From Lachancea thermotolerans CBS 6340 (taxonomy: Eukaryota > Ascomycota > Saccharomycetes > Saccharomycetales > Saccharomycetaceae): a DNA stretch of 64,000 bases. The notes beneath the pieces were generated by a model. It saw only the letters and a list, made by a program, of their open reading frames with translations. It searched no databases and was not told where the DNA came from. Below, piece after piece: positions 1 to 9,596 of this stretch (its first letter is position 1; every line of letters begins with the position of its first letter). Both the position numbers and the translations under genes were made by a program. The stretch spans positions 620,001 through 684,000 of the forward strand of contig NC_013083.1 in NCBI RefSeq assembly GCF_000142805.1, read 5' to 3'.

Positions 1-209
1 TTAGACATCAAAAGAATTCGTCGCACATGACATGTTCAAAATCCAAAGCAGTGGCCTCCTAATAGAGAACCATTCAGTTAAAGGTGCCAGAGTTCTAAAT
101 CCGAGAGACACAATCGTATTACGACGAGCCAAGTCCATGATATTGACCCTTGCATGCCTTTCAATTATCATGATGAATACCTGTTAAATTCATTGCATTC
201 ACATACGAA

Positions 210-282
210 GCTTCTGTAGCTCAGTCGGAAGAGCGTCAGTCTCATAATCTGAAGGTCGAGAGTTCGAACCTCCCCAGGAGCA
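210..282 (+). tRNA. tRNA-Met (elongator, anticodon CAT)
   Basis: A complete 73-nt cloverleaf without intron. The acceptor arms GCTTCTG and CAGGAGC pair over seven positions (one T-G) with discriminator A. The A-box region reads TAGCTCAGTCGG and the B-box region GTTCGAACC. The anticodon loop is CTCATAA, so the anticodon is CAT. It closely resembles the S. cerevisiae elongator tRNA-Met as I remember it and lacks the initiator-type acceptor. A run of seven T (286-292) directly downstream fits RNA polymerase III termination. The 209 bases to its left hold no gene that I can see. Confidence 0.97.
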
Positions 283-404
283 TTATTTTTTTGTATCACA
301 ATTATCTTAAGTACAACCCGGCCTCATTTGTTCGATAATTCGGAAGTGGACTAATATTCACCTTGACGATTGTTTTTGGCGCTGTCAAGACTGCTCAAAA
401 GTCA

Positions 405-2822
405 ATGGCGATTGACCTTCCTACATATGATGCAGTAACTGCTCTGAAAACTATATTGTCCTCTGAGGAGTCTCTTCAGTCCATTGATGATCTCATCCTT
501 GCAACGAGAGCTGCCAAGCTTCAGATTGAGGACGAGATAACAGTGGGGTCAACGACTTCGCAACCTGAACTTGAAGATCCAAAGGAACGCGAAAGCTTTG
601 GAAGCTTATTTGAAGAGATTAGCGAAGTTGCGGTTCTTTCGAAAGGTACGGAGAGAACAATTTCGCAACTAACCAAAGACATTTCGTATTTAGACAATGC
701 CAAGCGCAACTTGACACAGTCCACAAACTTGTTCCAGAACTTAAAGCTTCTGAGCGACTCTTATTTCCAGTGCCAGCACTTCTTGAGTCTGAGGGACTTC
801 AAAGCAATGCGGGCGCCATTTGCTGTAATGAGTGGTCTAGTGAGCTCTTTCCACCAGTACAAATCGGTCGACGAGATCGGGAAGCTGGTTGCGAGGATTT
901 CGCGACTTCAAGCAGAGACTCACGCTCAAATCAAAAAGGCTTTTGAAGGATTACTTGACCAAAAATCTTCTCAGGGAGACATTTCCGATGAAACAGTGCT
1001 AAGAGAAGGGGCTTGTGAGCTTCTAGAAAGCAGCCCCGGGGCAAAGTCAGAACTTATTGACTGGTGCGTTCGAAAGATGCTATATGATATTAGAGAGATA
1101 TTTCAATTGGACGATGAGGCAGGCTCCCTGGAAAACCTGCCGCGGCGCTATGCATATTTCAAGAAAGTTCTGAACAATTTCAATGCTGAATTCTCTCGGT
1201 TCTTCCCCAAATCGTGGAACTTATCCTTGGAGTTGACAAAGGGCTTTTACGATACAACTGCCTCGGACCTCAAAGTCCTCCTTGAAAGAGAACTTCGCGA
1301 CCATCCATCAATTGATTTGTTCATGAGTTCCTTGCAAACGACCTTAGAATTTGAGAAATATATCGACGTGAAGTTCTCCAATCGCCTTCATAACGAAAAA
1401 GGCACTGAGAAAATATCGCGCTGCTTCGAGCCTTACCTCACCCTGTGGATTTCTCATCAAGAAGCACTTATGAACTCTAAGATTCTTGGCTATATGGCAG
1501 AAGACAAGCTTTCGCAGTCCTCTGAATCATTAGTTTTGCCTTCAAGTGCTGATCTATTTAGGACGTACCGATTCCTATTAACACAAACTCTAGAGTTGGT
1601 AGATTCTGGGAGTGGAAGAGATACAATACTTTTTGAGCTCGCAAAATTCTTCAATACTTGGTTAAAAACGTACTACGGCAAAGTTCTTCAGCCACTGCTC
1701 CTCCCGCCTGGATCCAAGATCGAAAACAAAGAGGAGGCCACAATATACACTTTACTTGTCCTTAATACTGCCGACTACTGCTCTACTACTACTCGGCAGC
1801 TTGTTGAGAAGCTTTCAGAGTATCTAACAGTGGAAAATGATATTTCTCAGCTCTTTGATAAAGTTCTATCTCACTATGGTGCTCTCATCTCTAGCGGGAT
1901 GGAGATAATACTGAATTCTATTGTTGCTCCGGACCTTAATTTCATTTGGAGGGAATTCGACAACACTGACTGGAAGTCTGTCGAAGTTGAGGATTATAGC
2001 AGGTATATGGTCACTATGAAAGATATCTTACGTGATGATCAGTCAACTATCCGTAAGATAGTGGGACGTTTCAACAGGGAGGTCTACAGTTGGAACTTTA
2101 TGGACAAGCTCATAGAACTATTGTTTTCGGGATTCCTCAATTGTATCCTGAGGCTCTTGGAACCCATTCCGCCATTTGCAACGCTCAATAAGCCTCGTAA
2201 GTTGCAGCTAGCACAGGTTATTAATGTCGGGGAACAGCTCCAACTAGATGCAGAGCACATGCGCCAGACATTGAATTTCTGGACTGACGACATGGCGTCT
2301 TTAATCAATGGTAGCAATGCTTCATATAAACGTCTCAAAAAACACATCGATCAAAAATGTGAAAATTTGGTCAAATTCTTAAAACTGCTAGTCGTCCCAA
2401 TCGATCCGCCTGAGACATACCAAGAAAATTACGCAGCAATCACAGGTAACAACAAAAATATTCTTTCCTGGTGCTATATTTTAACGCTAAAGGGATTCCC
2501 TTGGGATCTTGCGGAATGGAAAAAGCTTTTTGCAGCATTTCAAAATGCAAGCGGTGATTTTAATGCAAGCCCATTGCCGGTTTTTGAGGGCTGTCAGCGC
2601 GCCTTGCTACAGTTCGAGCAAAACATGTCGTCCGCAACTGACCCAACTTGGCGTAGATTTATTCACCAGGAATTAGGTATGGATACACCTAATTCGGTAC
2701 AATCTTCTTCAGCTTCCTCTGCAAGCCCCAGCTCCCCAACTCAAAGGCTAAACGCTGGTAAGTTCAATGGAAATATTAAAAATCTCATGTCTAATACTGG
2801 ATTTTTTGGCAGAGGTAATTGA
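405..2822 (+). CDS. VPS53: Vps53, GARP tethering complex subunit
   Basis: An 805-residue protein resembling Vps53 (822 residues in S. cerevisiae). With Vps51, Vps52 and Vps54 it forms the GARP complex, which tethers endosome-derived vesicles at the trans-Golgi. The N-terminal region (about residues 20-200) is helical and holds the family-typical stretch LDNAKRNL at 96-103. The rest is the long helical rod, ending in a Ser/Ala-rich tail (about residues 770-790). I start at the first ATG (405). The frame stays open upstream to a TTG at 363, but yeast rarely starts there. It converges on MAD2, and VPS53-MAD2-BET4 is also the order in S. cerevisiae (YJL029C-YJL030W-YJL031C), which supports the name. 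Confidence 0.93.
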   Translation: MAIDLPTYDAVTALKTILSSEESLQSIDDLILATRAAKLQIEDEITVGSTTSQPELEDPKERESFGSLFEEISEVAVLSKGTERTISQLTKDISYLDNAKRNLTQSTNLFQNLKLLSDSYFQCQHFLSLRDFKAMRAPFAVMSGLVSSFHQYKSVDEIGKLVARISRLQAETHAQIKKAFEGLLDQKSSQGDISDETVLREGACELLESSPGAKSELIDWCVRKMLYDIREIFQLDDEAGSLENLPRRYAYFKKVLNNFNAEFSRFFPKSWNLSLELTKGFYDTTASDLKVLLERELRDHPSIDLFMSSLQTTLEFEKYIDVKFSNRLHNEKGTEKISRCFEPYLTLWISHQEALMNSKILGYMAEDKLSQSSESLVLPSSADLFRTYRFLLTQTLELVDSGSGRDTILFELAKFFNTWLKTYYGKVLQPLLLPPGSKIENKEEATIYTLLVLNTADYCSTTTRQLVEKLSEYLTVENDISQLFDKVLSHYGALISSGMEIILNSIVAPDLNFIWREFDNTDWKSVEVEDYSRYMVTMKDILRDDQSTIRKIVGRFNREVYSWNFMDKLIELLFSGFLNCILRLLEPIPPFATLNKPRKLQLAQVINVGEQLQLDAEHMRQTLNFWTDDMASLINGSNASYKRLKKHIDQKCENLVKFLKLLVVPIDPPETYQENYAAITGNNKNILSWCYILTLKGFPWDLAEWKKLFAAFQNASGDFNASPLPVFEGCQRALLQFEQNMSSATDPTWRRFIHQELGMDTPNSVQSSSASSASPSSPTQRLNAGKFNGNIKNLMSNTGFFGRGN

Positions 2823-2903
2823 AGGGTGTATTGGGACTGGTCTTGCCGCGTAGGGAGCTCTGAGCGGGGCAATACTCGAACGGTGGCGTGAGTTAGAGGA
2901 TTA

Positions 2904-3503
2904 TCAGATATTCATCTTATAGCTAACCTGTGTACGAATCTTGTGGTTGTTTGTGGAAAAACTTCTGAACTCAACTCTTTCGCCATCAGGGATATCCATA
3001 GAATCTGAATCTGCCCATTCGAGAGGTACCTTTGCGTTGGCGTCGGTATAAGCTAAGACATTAAAGGTATAATTGTCATTCTCTTCAAGTTCAGGCAAAA
3101 AAGTAACGCTTGCTGTGATTTGGCGCATCAAGGCCCTTATTTGCTTTTGGGTCTCTGCATTCTCAACTTCCTTCGTTTGTTCTGTGTAACTTTCCTGGCC
3201 ATTATGCTGGACATCAAATTCCCAGCGCTCCACAATATCACAGGTTGACTTATCCACTATGCATAACACTAGTTTGTTGCACTTGCCGCCTAACAACCAC
3301 CTGTGAACCTGTAACAAGATTTGGCGGATATAACTCTTCAGTTCATCATCGTGTGTCTTTAATAAGTTGAGGTCATACTTCCTAACTGTAACGAAATCTT
3401 CAGGCGGGTAGACGGCTCTCTGATAGAGTATCGAATTGATGCTGTACTCAAAGAATTCAGTCACTATCCTCGTAGATCCTTTAAGAGAAAGTGAGGATGC
3501 CAT
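2904..3503 (-). CDS. MAD2: Mad2, spindle assembly checkpoint HORMA protein
   Basis: A 199-residue protein made almost entirely of one HORMA domain, close to the 196 residues of S. cerevisiae Mad2. The opening SLKGSTRIVTEFFEYSINSI is the typical first helix, and LQVHRWL is a conserved core stretch. The C-terminal safety-belt part, with VEFRSFSTNNHKIRTQV, is present. Mad2 binds Mad1 at unattached kinetochores and, in its closed form, Cdc20, holding back the anaphase-promoting complex. The ATG at 3503 lies about 125 bases from the divergent BET4 start, so both promoters are compressed into that space. VPS53 converges from the other side with 81 bases between stop codons. Confidence 0.95.
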   Translation of the reverse strand: MASSLSLKGSTRIVTEFFEYSINSILYQRAVYPPEDFVTVRKYDLNLLKTHDDELKSYIRQILLQVHRWLLGGKCNKLVLCIVDKSTCDIVERWEFDVQHNGQESYTEQTKEVENAETQKQIRALMRQITASVTFLPELEENDNYTFNVLAYTDANAKVPLEWADSDSMDIPDGERVEFRSFSTNNHKIRTQVSYKMNI

Positions 3504-3629
3504 CCTTCTTTTCTGTTCAATAGCTACCAGATCATGCTAAATTCAAAGAATAGAATCTTGCATACATAATTAATTTTAACAGGATCTGCCGGAAAAGACA
3601 AGGAACACAACAAGGATACAGGCCTTGAA

Positions 3630-4686
3630 ATGGTAAGTTGAGTTTACCAAAACTCAAATAATAGTTAATGACTAACCTTTCCTACTTCAGCATGGGGTCA
3701 AAAGGAGGGAATGGACTCAAGAGCTTGTTAGACAGAAGAGACAGCGCGATGTTGAAAAGATTGTAGCATATAAGACACTGACAAATGAGGTGCTCAGCGC
3801 TAAAAAGAGCGGTGTATTTACGCATCAGAAACTTGACACTAGTCGCAGGCTGTTAGAGCTCAATCCAGAGTTCAATGCTGTTTGGAATTACAGAAGGGAT
3901 CTAATCTCAGCACTAAAGTCTGAACTTTCCCTTGTATTTTGGGACAATGAGCTTGCATTTACGACACAGCAGCTTAAACTGTTCCCGAAAGTCTACTGGA
4001 TATGGAATCATAGACTGTGGTGTTTGAACGAATACCCTCAGTCGCCGGTTGAAAAATGGCGACAGGAGCTGGCAATCGTGAGTAAGCTGCTCACCATGGA
4101 TGCGAGAAACTTTCACGGCTGGCACTACAGAAGGATAGTCGTTGGACGCTTGGAACAGATGCTTCATACAAATCTGAGTCAGCAAGAGTTAGACTACACA
4201 ACGGAAAAGATCAATGAGAACATTTCAAACTTCTCGGCCTGGCATCAGAGGGCCAACTTGTTACCTCAAATGTTTGAAAAAGGCCAGATTTCAAATGGGA
4301 AAAGCTTTGTTGAGCAAGAGCTTCAGTACATCATCAACGCGATGTTTACTGACGCAGAAGATCAGTCGGTTTGGTTCTATATAAATTGGTTTGTCAAAAG
4401 CAGTATCGTCACTAAAAGCTTAGAACCAGAGGAGTATGGGACCTTGCTTAGAGATCTCAAAGAGAACGTCACTCTGATAAACGAAGACGAGCTTGAGTTC
4501 TCTGGCAAAGAAAATATGTGGTGCTTGAAGATTCTCTGCGTGCTTGAAGAACTACAGACCAAGCAGCTTGGCCTTACTGTGGAGCCTCAAAGGTTCAATA
4601 TCTTGGACAAGTTGACAAAAATTGACCCCATGCGTCGAAACCGGTACCTCCATCTTGCCCAGGGCAGCAAAGAAAACGTCGACTAA
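3630..4686 (+). CDS. BET4: Bet4, Rab geranylgeranyltransferase alpha subunit (spliced)
   Basis: The coding sequence is the join of 3630-3632 (only the ATG) and 3691-4686, giving 332 residues against 327 in S. cerevisiae. After splicing, the N-terminus reads MHGVKRREWTQELVRQKR, which matches my memory of Bet4 and justifies the intron. Five prenyltransferase alpha repeats are visible, built around VWNYRRDLI, IWNHRLWCL, GWHYRRIVV, AWHQRANLL and SVWFYINWF. With Bet2 it transfers geranylgeranyl groups to Rab GTPases presented by the escort protein Mrs6. VPS21 in this window would be a substrate. Without the intron no ATG opens this frame near its start; the unspliced frame would have to begin at GTG 3790. 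It is divergent from MAD2 and convergent with CTK2. Confidence 0.95.
3633..3690 (+). other. BET4: spliceosomal intron of BET4
   Basis: A 58-nt intron directly behind the initiator ATG. The 5' splice site is GTAAGT, the branch site is TGACTAAC (centred near 3673) and the 3' splice site is CTTCAG. The branch point to acceptor distance is short. Removing it restores a frame that encodes the conserved Bet4 N-terminus. The position right after the start codon means that exon 1 contributes a single codon, so unspliced transcripts cannot give Bet4. Confidence 0.93.
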
Positions 4687-4766
4687 ATAAATGCATTTAT
4701 TTTACATGTTGCTACAGCTCTCTATCTTCACGCGGCCGCAATGCTGTCCGCAGCTATTATAGTTTA

Positions 4767-5741
4767 CTAAACTTTCTCCTTTTTTGTTTCCTGTTTGATG
4801 GGCTTGTTTTCGTCACTTATTCGCTTACCATATAAAACATATCGTCTTTCCTGTATCGTAAAATCCCTCTCCTTCACGACATAGGGGTCTGAGGAGACAT
4901 TTTCGGGTTCCTTCAGGCCCTTTTCAAGGCCCGCTTGTTTTTTTAGTTCAATGAAAGTCTCTATTCCCACATTTCGCAGATTGTTGGGGACGTGGGCTCT
5001 TAAATCTGAAAGATCGAAAACGTTGATGAAGAAGTTTATGATATCAAAGTAGGCCTCGCCAACCGACAACTCGTCACTCTCGAAAAGAGAATACCTCACA
5101 TTAGGCCAACTCACTCCCTCTGTGAGCTCGCATGCAATTTTTAGCACAGCTATCGCGATAGTGTGCTGGGGAACCATTAGTAATATTTCAAGCTTCAAAG
5201 CGTCGAACGCAATGAGCCATGCAAGGTAACAAACTTCGTGGCTTAGCTTTAAATCTTTTCCAATCTTAACTAGCAGGTCGTCGATATGTACCGAATTGTT
5301 GACCCTGTAGTCGAAACAACACGTCTCGAGAATACGCAACTCCATTTGAAATATCCGCTTTTTGCAATTGTCTAGTAGTTCGGGCGAGACCTTGACAATA
5401 CTTCGTAACCGGAGTGAAACAGTGGCAAGGTCCGCGACCTTCTTCATTGTCTCCACTTGTTTGCAGCTGAGGAAGAGACAGCTGGTAGCTACGTCGTAAC
5501 ACAACTCCGTTTCGAACTTATTGAATAAGTAGAACCGCTGATAGAAGTACATTGCTGTTTCCAGTGTTCTTCTTGGAAACTTAAACTGGACACACATATC
5601 ACATAGGTATTTGAACACTGATATCCTTTTTTGGTTATACACCCTTCGGTCTGATATTGTGTTTTGTTGCGCCCTTTTGATTTGCTCTCGCGTCAGGTAG
5701 GGCCTCGAGAGCATAATCTGTGTCTGGAATGTCCCTGACAT
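4767..5741 (-). CDS. CTK2: Ctk2, cyclin subunit of the CTD kinase CTDK-I
   Basis: A 324-residue cyclin, against 323 in S. cerevisiae, alike along its length. The N-terminal part FSRP-like LSRPYLTREQIKRAQQNTISD is followed by the cyclin box (about residues 40-140), with FPRRTLETAMYFYQRFYLF and YDVATSCLFLSCKQVET. A second cyclin fold extends to about residue 240, then a charged Lys-rich tail. It partners Ctk1 and Ctk3 in phosphorylating Ser2 of the RNA polymerase II tail. In S. cerevisiae the gene is YJL006C, some 25 genes from BET4 and HCA4, but here it sits between them. The ATG at 5741 is the first Met and fits the family start. Confidence 0.93.
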   Translation of the reverse strand: MSGTFQTQIMLSRPYLTREQIKRAQQNTISDRRVYNQKRISVFKYLCDMCVQFKFPRRTLETAMYFYQRFYLFNKFETELCYDVATSCLFLSCKQVETMKKVADLATVSLRLRSIVKVSPELLDNCKKRIFQMELRILETCCFDYRVNNSVHIDDLLVKIGKDLKLSHEVCYLAWLIAFDALKLEILLMVPQHTIAIAVLKIACELTEGVSWPNVRYSLFESDELSVGEAYFDIINFFINVFDLSDLRAHVPNNLRNVGIETFIELKKQAGLEKGLKEPENVSSDPYVVKERDFTIQERRYVLYGKRISDENKPIKQETKKEKV

Positions 5742-6093
5742 GTTGCAGGAATATTCTTAATCAGAAAGGCCTCCACTATCTACTAAATTGACTTGGTCAC
5801 CGATATGAAGCCTTAAGATGTCATTTTCAACTCATCGCTTGACTAGACAAGAAGCTCACTAGTAGAGCTTAAATTTTTCAATCATAAAATACGAAAACTA
5901 TCCGTTTCAGTGGATCTTCAAATTTCATTTCGATTGAACTGGTACTTTAGAGGTAGGGAGCGGTGGGAACAACCCTGATAATGTTAAGTTACTGTCTTGA
6001 TATTATGTAGTACTACCGATTTTATGCTTTCAAAGATCAATATTTGCGAGTGAGGGGATAGTTGAGGGCGCCAATTTAGACTAGCACCATGCA
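5742..6093. other. intergenic region between DBP4 stop and CTK2 start
   Basis: About 350 bases that must hold the CTK2 promoter (transcribed leftwards) and the DBP4 3' end. It is AT-rich in its middle part (about 5870-5930). No tRNA, hairpin or recognised factor site was found. Confidence 0.6.
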
Positions 6094-8388
6094 TTAACTT
6101 TGAATGAGTCTGGACGTCAGAGACTCCAGGTCTTCCAAAGTCTCAGGCTGTTCAATCTCAACAATGTGACCACTGCCTGCTCTTCTGTCTTCGCTCTCCT
6201 CGATTCTTTCGGGGAATCTCCGTCTTTTGTCGGGACGACGATCTTCGTCATCATCTGAAACCATGTCATCACTCAAGTTACCTGTGCCAACAGCGACTTG
6301 GTAGCCGCCTTCTTGATCGTCACTTGACTCTTGATCCATTCCGGCTTCTGCTTCACGCCTCATTGCTTCTAGTCTCTTTCTCTTCTTCTCTTGTCTCTTA
6401 GCCTTAGCCAGTTTCTTGTCTTCCACGTCAACATGAGTCATCGTCTCGGTCTCCTTCAGCAAAAAGGCGTTCTTTTGCTCCTCTGCGTCGCCCTTTTTGT
6501 GGAAGTCCTCCTCTCCTTCAAGCTCGTAGATGGGGCGTGCATGGCCATCCTCATCAAAAACAAGCTTAGATGGATTTCCTTTGCCCGCCATAGAAGCTTT
6601 CTTGGATGTAGCTTTTCTCATGGCTCTTTTTGATGTTGGGGCAATCAGCTGAGGTAGTTCCTCTTCCTTGATTTCGTGATCCTGGCGTTTCATAGTCATG
6701 AAGCCATCTTCCTCATCTTCGTCCGCTTGAGCCTTGGTAATGTTTAGATAATGTTCACTTAACACAGTTTGGTTCTTACGATTGAACATCTTGTCATGTT
6801 TGGTCCTCACTTCTTTGTTCTGGTTGATAATTTCACCATCGTCGTTGGCTTTGGATAGTGAGAGCAATTGTCTTGAAGTGTTTTTCAATTCCTTGGCTTT
6901 CTCTACTGACTTCATACCTTTCATTTTGATTTTAGGGGCACCTGGTAAACCCAAAGAGTTAGCGAATTCCTCGGTAGGAAGCTCTTCAAACTTGAAAACT
7001 TCCTTGTCTTTTTGAATGAAAATGGATCTCACATAAGAAATAAAAGCTTTTTGGCCCAGGTACTTAAGCTCAGGATCCTGGAACAGGAGCGATTGCAATT
7101 GAGGCTTTATCGACTTCTTCCTTGATTGCTTGATGGTGAGCTTATTGGGCTCGATATGTCTCTGCTTTAATCTTTTCAAAAAGCCTTCCTCCTCTTGTGG
7201 CGTGAGCATCACAAGGGATTTTCCCTGTTTTCCGTAACGAGCAGATCTCCCCACTCTGTGGATGTAGGTGTCCACGTTCTCTGGGCAGTCTGCCTGAACG
7301 ACCCAATCCACCGCAGGGAAGTCAATTCCCCTCGCAACGACATCTGTAGCGAACAAGCATGTATGCTGAGCCCTGCTGAATTTGTCCAGGGTTTCAGTTC
7401 TCGCGGTCTGCTTCTGCCTTCCATGCAGATGCATCAGAGATATACCAGGCTGGAGCTTTCTGAAAGTTTCGTAGACAAAGTGCACTTGCTTGGAACTCGA
7501 CAAGAAGACAATCATTTTACACTTGAGATGAGTCTTGATGAAACTGAATAAAATGTCGAGCTTATCTGGTAATTCAACGCTGATATAAGACTGCTGCAGC
7601 GTGTCGGGAGTGGCCGAGCTATTGCTATCATCTTTAACTTCTGCGGTACCTACTGACTTGTAGTCGGTCAAGGAAAGTCGGGCGAGGTCCGCTAGCGATT
7701 GTGATTGGGTGGCAGAAAAAAGTAGTGTCTGTCTCACGGGTGGAAGATTCATGACTATAGCATCCAAAGTTTTCTTGAACCCCATATCCAGGCACCTGTC
7801 AGCCTCGTCGAGTACCAAAACCTGCAAATTAGATGTGTTGAGACCAACGGCTTGATCCATGTGTTGCAAAATCCTCCCCGGGGTGCCAACGAGAATATTA
7901 ATTTTGGAAATTCTATCAAGCTCGAATTTTACCTCTTTGCCGCCAATGACGAGGCCAGCAGAGAACGATGTGTATCTTCCAATTTTTGTTAGGACCTCAT
8001 AGGTTTGCATGGCCAGTTCACGGGTCGGAGAAATAATCAGCGCCCCCAAACCGTCGAACTCAGTCCATTTCTCTCTATAAAGTTTTTCGATCACCGGAAT
8101 AAGAAAAGCCAGAGTCTTTCCGGAGCCTGTCTTGGCTGCTGCAAGTAGATCGTGGCCCTTGAGCGAGACCGGTATCGACATCTTCTGGATTTCTGTCATC
8201 TTGATGAAAGCGCTGTCACGCAACCCCTTCAAAGTTTGGTGGCTTAATGGTAAGTCTTTGAAGAGCTCGCCTCTTGATGTCTTAGGATCGAATTCCTCGA
8301 TTTTTGTTTCCAGCTCTTTGATATACGCATCTTCTTTTTGTCTGAGCTGCTTACGAGCGGCCGTTGATGTCTTACCCTTCTTAGCCAT
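6094..8388 (-). CDS. DBP4: Dbp4/Hca4, DEAD-box RNA helicase of ribosome assembly
   Basis: 764 residues, against 770 in S. cerevisiae. Helicase motifs are in order: [10 protein letters not shown] (84-92), Ia PTRELA (121-126), II DEAD (194-197), III SAT (225-227) and [10 protein letters not shown] near residue 380. A basic and acidic C-terminal extension follows, with [20 protein letters not shown] and an acidic Ser-rich end, typical of this nucleolar subfamily. It acts in small-subunit rRNA processing and is needed to release U14 snoRNA from pre-ribosomes. The ATG at 8388 opens with the family-like MAKKGK. It is divergent from PML1, and the shared upstream region has PAC and RRPE-like motifs, as expected for a ribosome biogenesis gene. 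Confidence 0.95.
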   Translation of the reverse strand: MAKKGKTSTAARKQLRQKEDAYIKELETKIEEFDPKTSRGELFKDLPLSHQTLKGLRDSAFIKMTEIQKMSIPVSLKGHDLLAAAKTGSGKTLAFLIPVIEKLYREKWTEFDGLGALIISPTRELAMQTYEVLTKIGRYTSFSAGLVIGGKEVKFELDRISKINILVGTPGRILQHMDQAVGLNTSNLQVLVLDEADRCLDMGFKKTLDAIVMNLPPVRQTLLFSATQSQSLADLARLSLTDYKSVGTAEVKDDSNSSATPDTLQQSYISVELPDKLDILFSFIKTHLKCKMIVFLSSSKQVHFVYETFRKLQPGISLMHLHGRQKQTARTETLDKFSRAQHTCLFATDVVARGIDFPAVDWVVQADCPENVDTYIHRVGRSARYGKQGKSLVMLTPQEEEGFLKRLKQRHIEPNKLTIKQSRKKSIKPQLQSLLFQDPELKYLGQKAFISYVRSIFIQKDKEVFKFEELPTEEFANSLGLPGAPKIKMKGMKSVEKAKELKNTSRQLLSLSKANDDGEIINQNKEVRTKHDKMFNRKNQTVLSEHYLNITKAQADEDEEDGFMTMKRQDHEIKEEELPQLIAPTSKRAMRKATSKKASMAGKGNPSKLVFDEDGHARPIYELEGEEDFHKKGDAEEQKNAFLLKETETMTHVDVEDKKLAKAKRQEKKRKRLEAMRREAEAGMDQESSDDQEGGYQVAVGTGNLSDDMVSDDDEDRRPDKRRRFPERIEESEDRRAGSGHIVEIEQPETLEDLESLTSRLIQS

Positions 8389-8515
8389 GGCTTCGAACAG
8401 TTCTTCTTTAACTAATTAGTAGGCCTTTTCAATTTGAGAAAATACGGCTTGCAGTCCGAAGCTAGTTGGCGTGCTTGTTGGTTATCCGCTGAAATCTTAA
8501 GTTTACGTGATAGAG

Positions 8516-8524
8516 GCGATGAGC
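8516..8524. promoter_or_regulatory. PAC motif upstream of DBP4
   Basis: GCGATGAGC matches the PAC core (GCGATGAG), bound by Dot6/Tod6 at ribosome biogenesis genes. It lies about 130 bases upstream of the DBP4 ATG, a typical distance, with an RRPE-like site close by. Assignment to DBP4 rather than PML1 is inference from function. Confidence 0.75.
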
Positions 8525-8568
8525 ATTGAAACTTTTCTAAACTTCTATTTCTTTTAGAGAAGAGCATC

Positions 8569-8577
8569 GAAATTTTC
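8569..8577. promoter_or_regulatory. RRPE-like motif upstream of DBP4
   Basis: The palindrome GAAATTTTC resembles the RRPE core (AAAATTTT with GA/TC flanks), bound by Stb3. PAC and RRPE together, about 50 bases apart, are the standard pair in front of rRNA-processing genes. The match is one base short of the best consensus. Confidence 0.5.
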
Positions 8578-8747
8578 GTGGTTTTTGATTTGTATCACGT
8601 GCTTGACAGCAATTGCACGTTAGCTAATGTGAGTTTAGAGGTCTTTAAGAACTGATGAGCTGAGCTTTTTGATATTTTAATCGAACGGCATAAGCACTCT
8701 GGGTTGAAGTTGATCCTAATTGTTTTAGCCCATGAACCTATTTCTTG

Positions 8748-9386
8748 ATGCGGCAACAGGAATTGGGAAAAAGGGGACTTGATTTAGAGACTGCGGGAGC
8801 CCTCCAACCAAAGAGGTTCCGCTCGCAGAGAGCGAGTGATTTGCCAAGGAAAGCGATCCTCCCAATATTCGGGCCTTCAGGGCTTCTGGAATTAGAATCG
8901 CATAGCAAGAAGGGCATTCAGCTTCAGCATGTTGAACCTCATGACTCAATTTCTCCGAATGCATATTTCGAGAAATACAAAATACCCATTAGGAAGCAAA
9001 CACACTTTCAAGCGCTGTTATACAGTGAAAAGGACGAAGCCTATCATGAAAAGTTTGATCTTCTCGAGCGCAGTAATTATCTGGTAGGAAGGCGTGTCAG
9101 GGAAGATCCTGAAAGCGAAGATGAACAAGAAAACAAAGAGACAGTACTTGCTGACATTCCAATAAGGGAGGAGACTTGTTCAAAACAGCACTGCGTCATC
9201 CAATTTAGAGAGCGGGAGGGCATACTTAAGGCATATGTTATAGATCTAGACTCATCCAACGGAACCCTTTTGAACGATGTTGCTCTCCCCCGTGCACGCT
9301 ATGTGGAGCTCAAAAACGAAGATGTCCTCAAATTTTCCGCTGATGAATCCGACACTTGCTACTTTCTAATATTCGTTGCGGCATAA
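8748..9386 (+). CDS. PML1: Pml1, FHA subunit of the RES pre-mRNA retention complex
   Basis: 212 residues, against 204 in S. cerevisiae. The first about 70 residues are basic and probably disordered, the part that binds Snu17/Ist3 in the family. The C-terminal two thirds form an FHA domain with GRR (114-116), SKQH (145-148) and SSNGT (169-173), the phosphothreonine-binding signature. An acidic insert (residues about 119-131) lies between the first strands. The RES complex (Pml1, Bud13, Snu17) helps splicing and nuclear retention of unspliced RNA. The start is the ATG at 8748; a TTG just before it adds only one codon. It converges on KAR2 and is YLR016C in S. cerevisiae, next to BRE2 and PPR1, which follow here after three intervening genes. 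Confidence 0.9.
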   Translation: MRQQELGKRGLDLETAGALQPKRFRSQRASDLPRKAILPIFGPSGLLELESHSKKGIQLQHVEPHDSISPNAYFEKYKIPIRKQTHFQALLYSEKDEAYHEKFDLLERSNYLVGRRVREDPESEDEQENKETVLADIPIREETCSKQHCVIQFREREGILKAYVIDLDSSNGTLLNDVALPRARYVELKNEDVLKFSADESDTCYFLIFVAA

Positions 9387-9596
9387 GGTTAGTCCAGCCG
9401 CGAGCAAATGCCGAAATATCTCTTTTTCGCATGGAACAGGTCAGTTTCCTGGCAGTCGTACTATTATAAAGCTGCAAAGCATTAATACTTATGTAGACAA
9501 TACCAAAACGAAAATACACAAAAATCAATCATGCGTGGTTATTTAACTATTAACTCGCCTCTCTCTACTCACCTTTTGCTAACATTCGAATCTAAA

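Larger units (their letters stand above)
8389..8747. other. divergent promoter region DBP4 / PML1
   Basis: About 360 bases holding the PAC and RRPE-like motifs listed separately, near the DBP4 side of the centre. A CACGTG is at about 8597. An ATG at 8732 is out of frame with PML1 and opens a frame of 16 codons, which would overlap the PML1 start at 8748 and could act as an upstream ORF. Confidence 0.6.
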
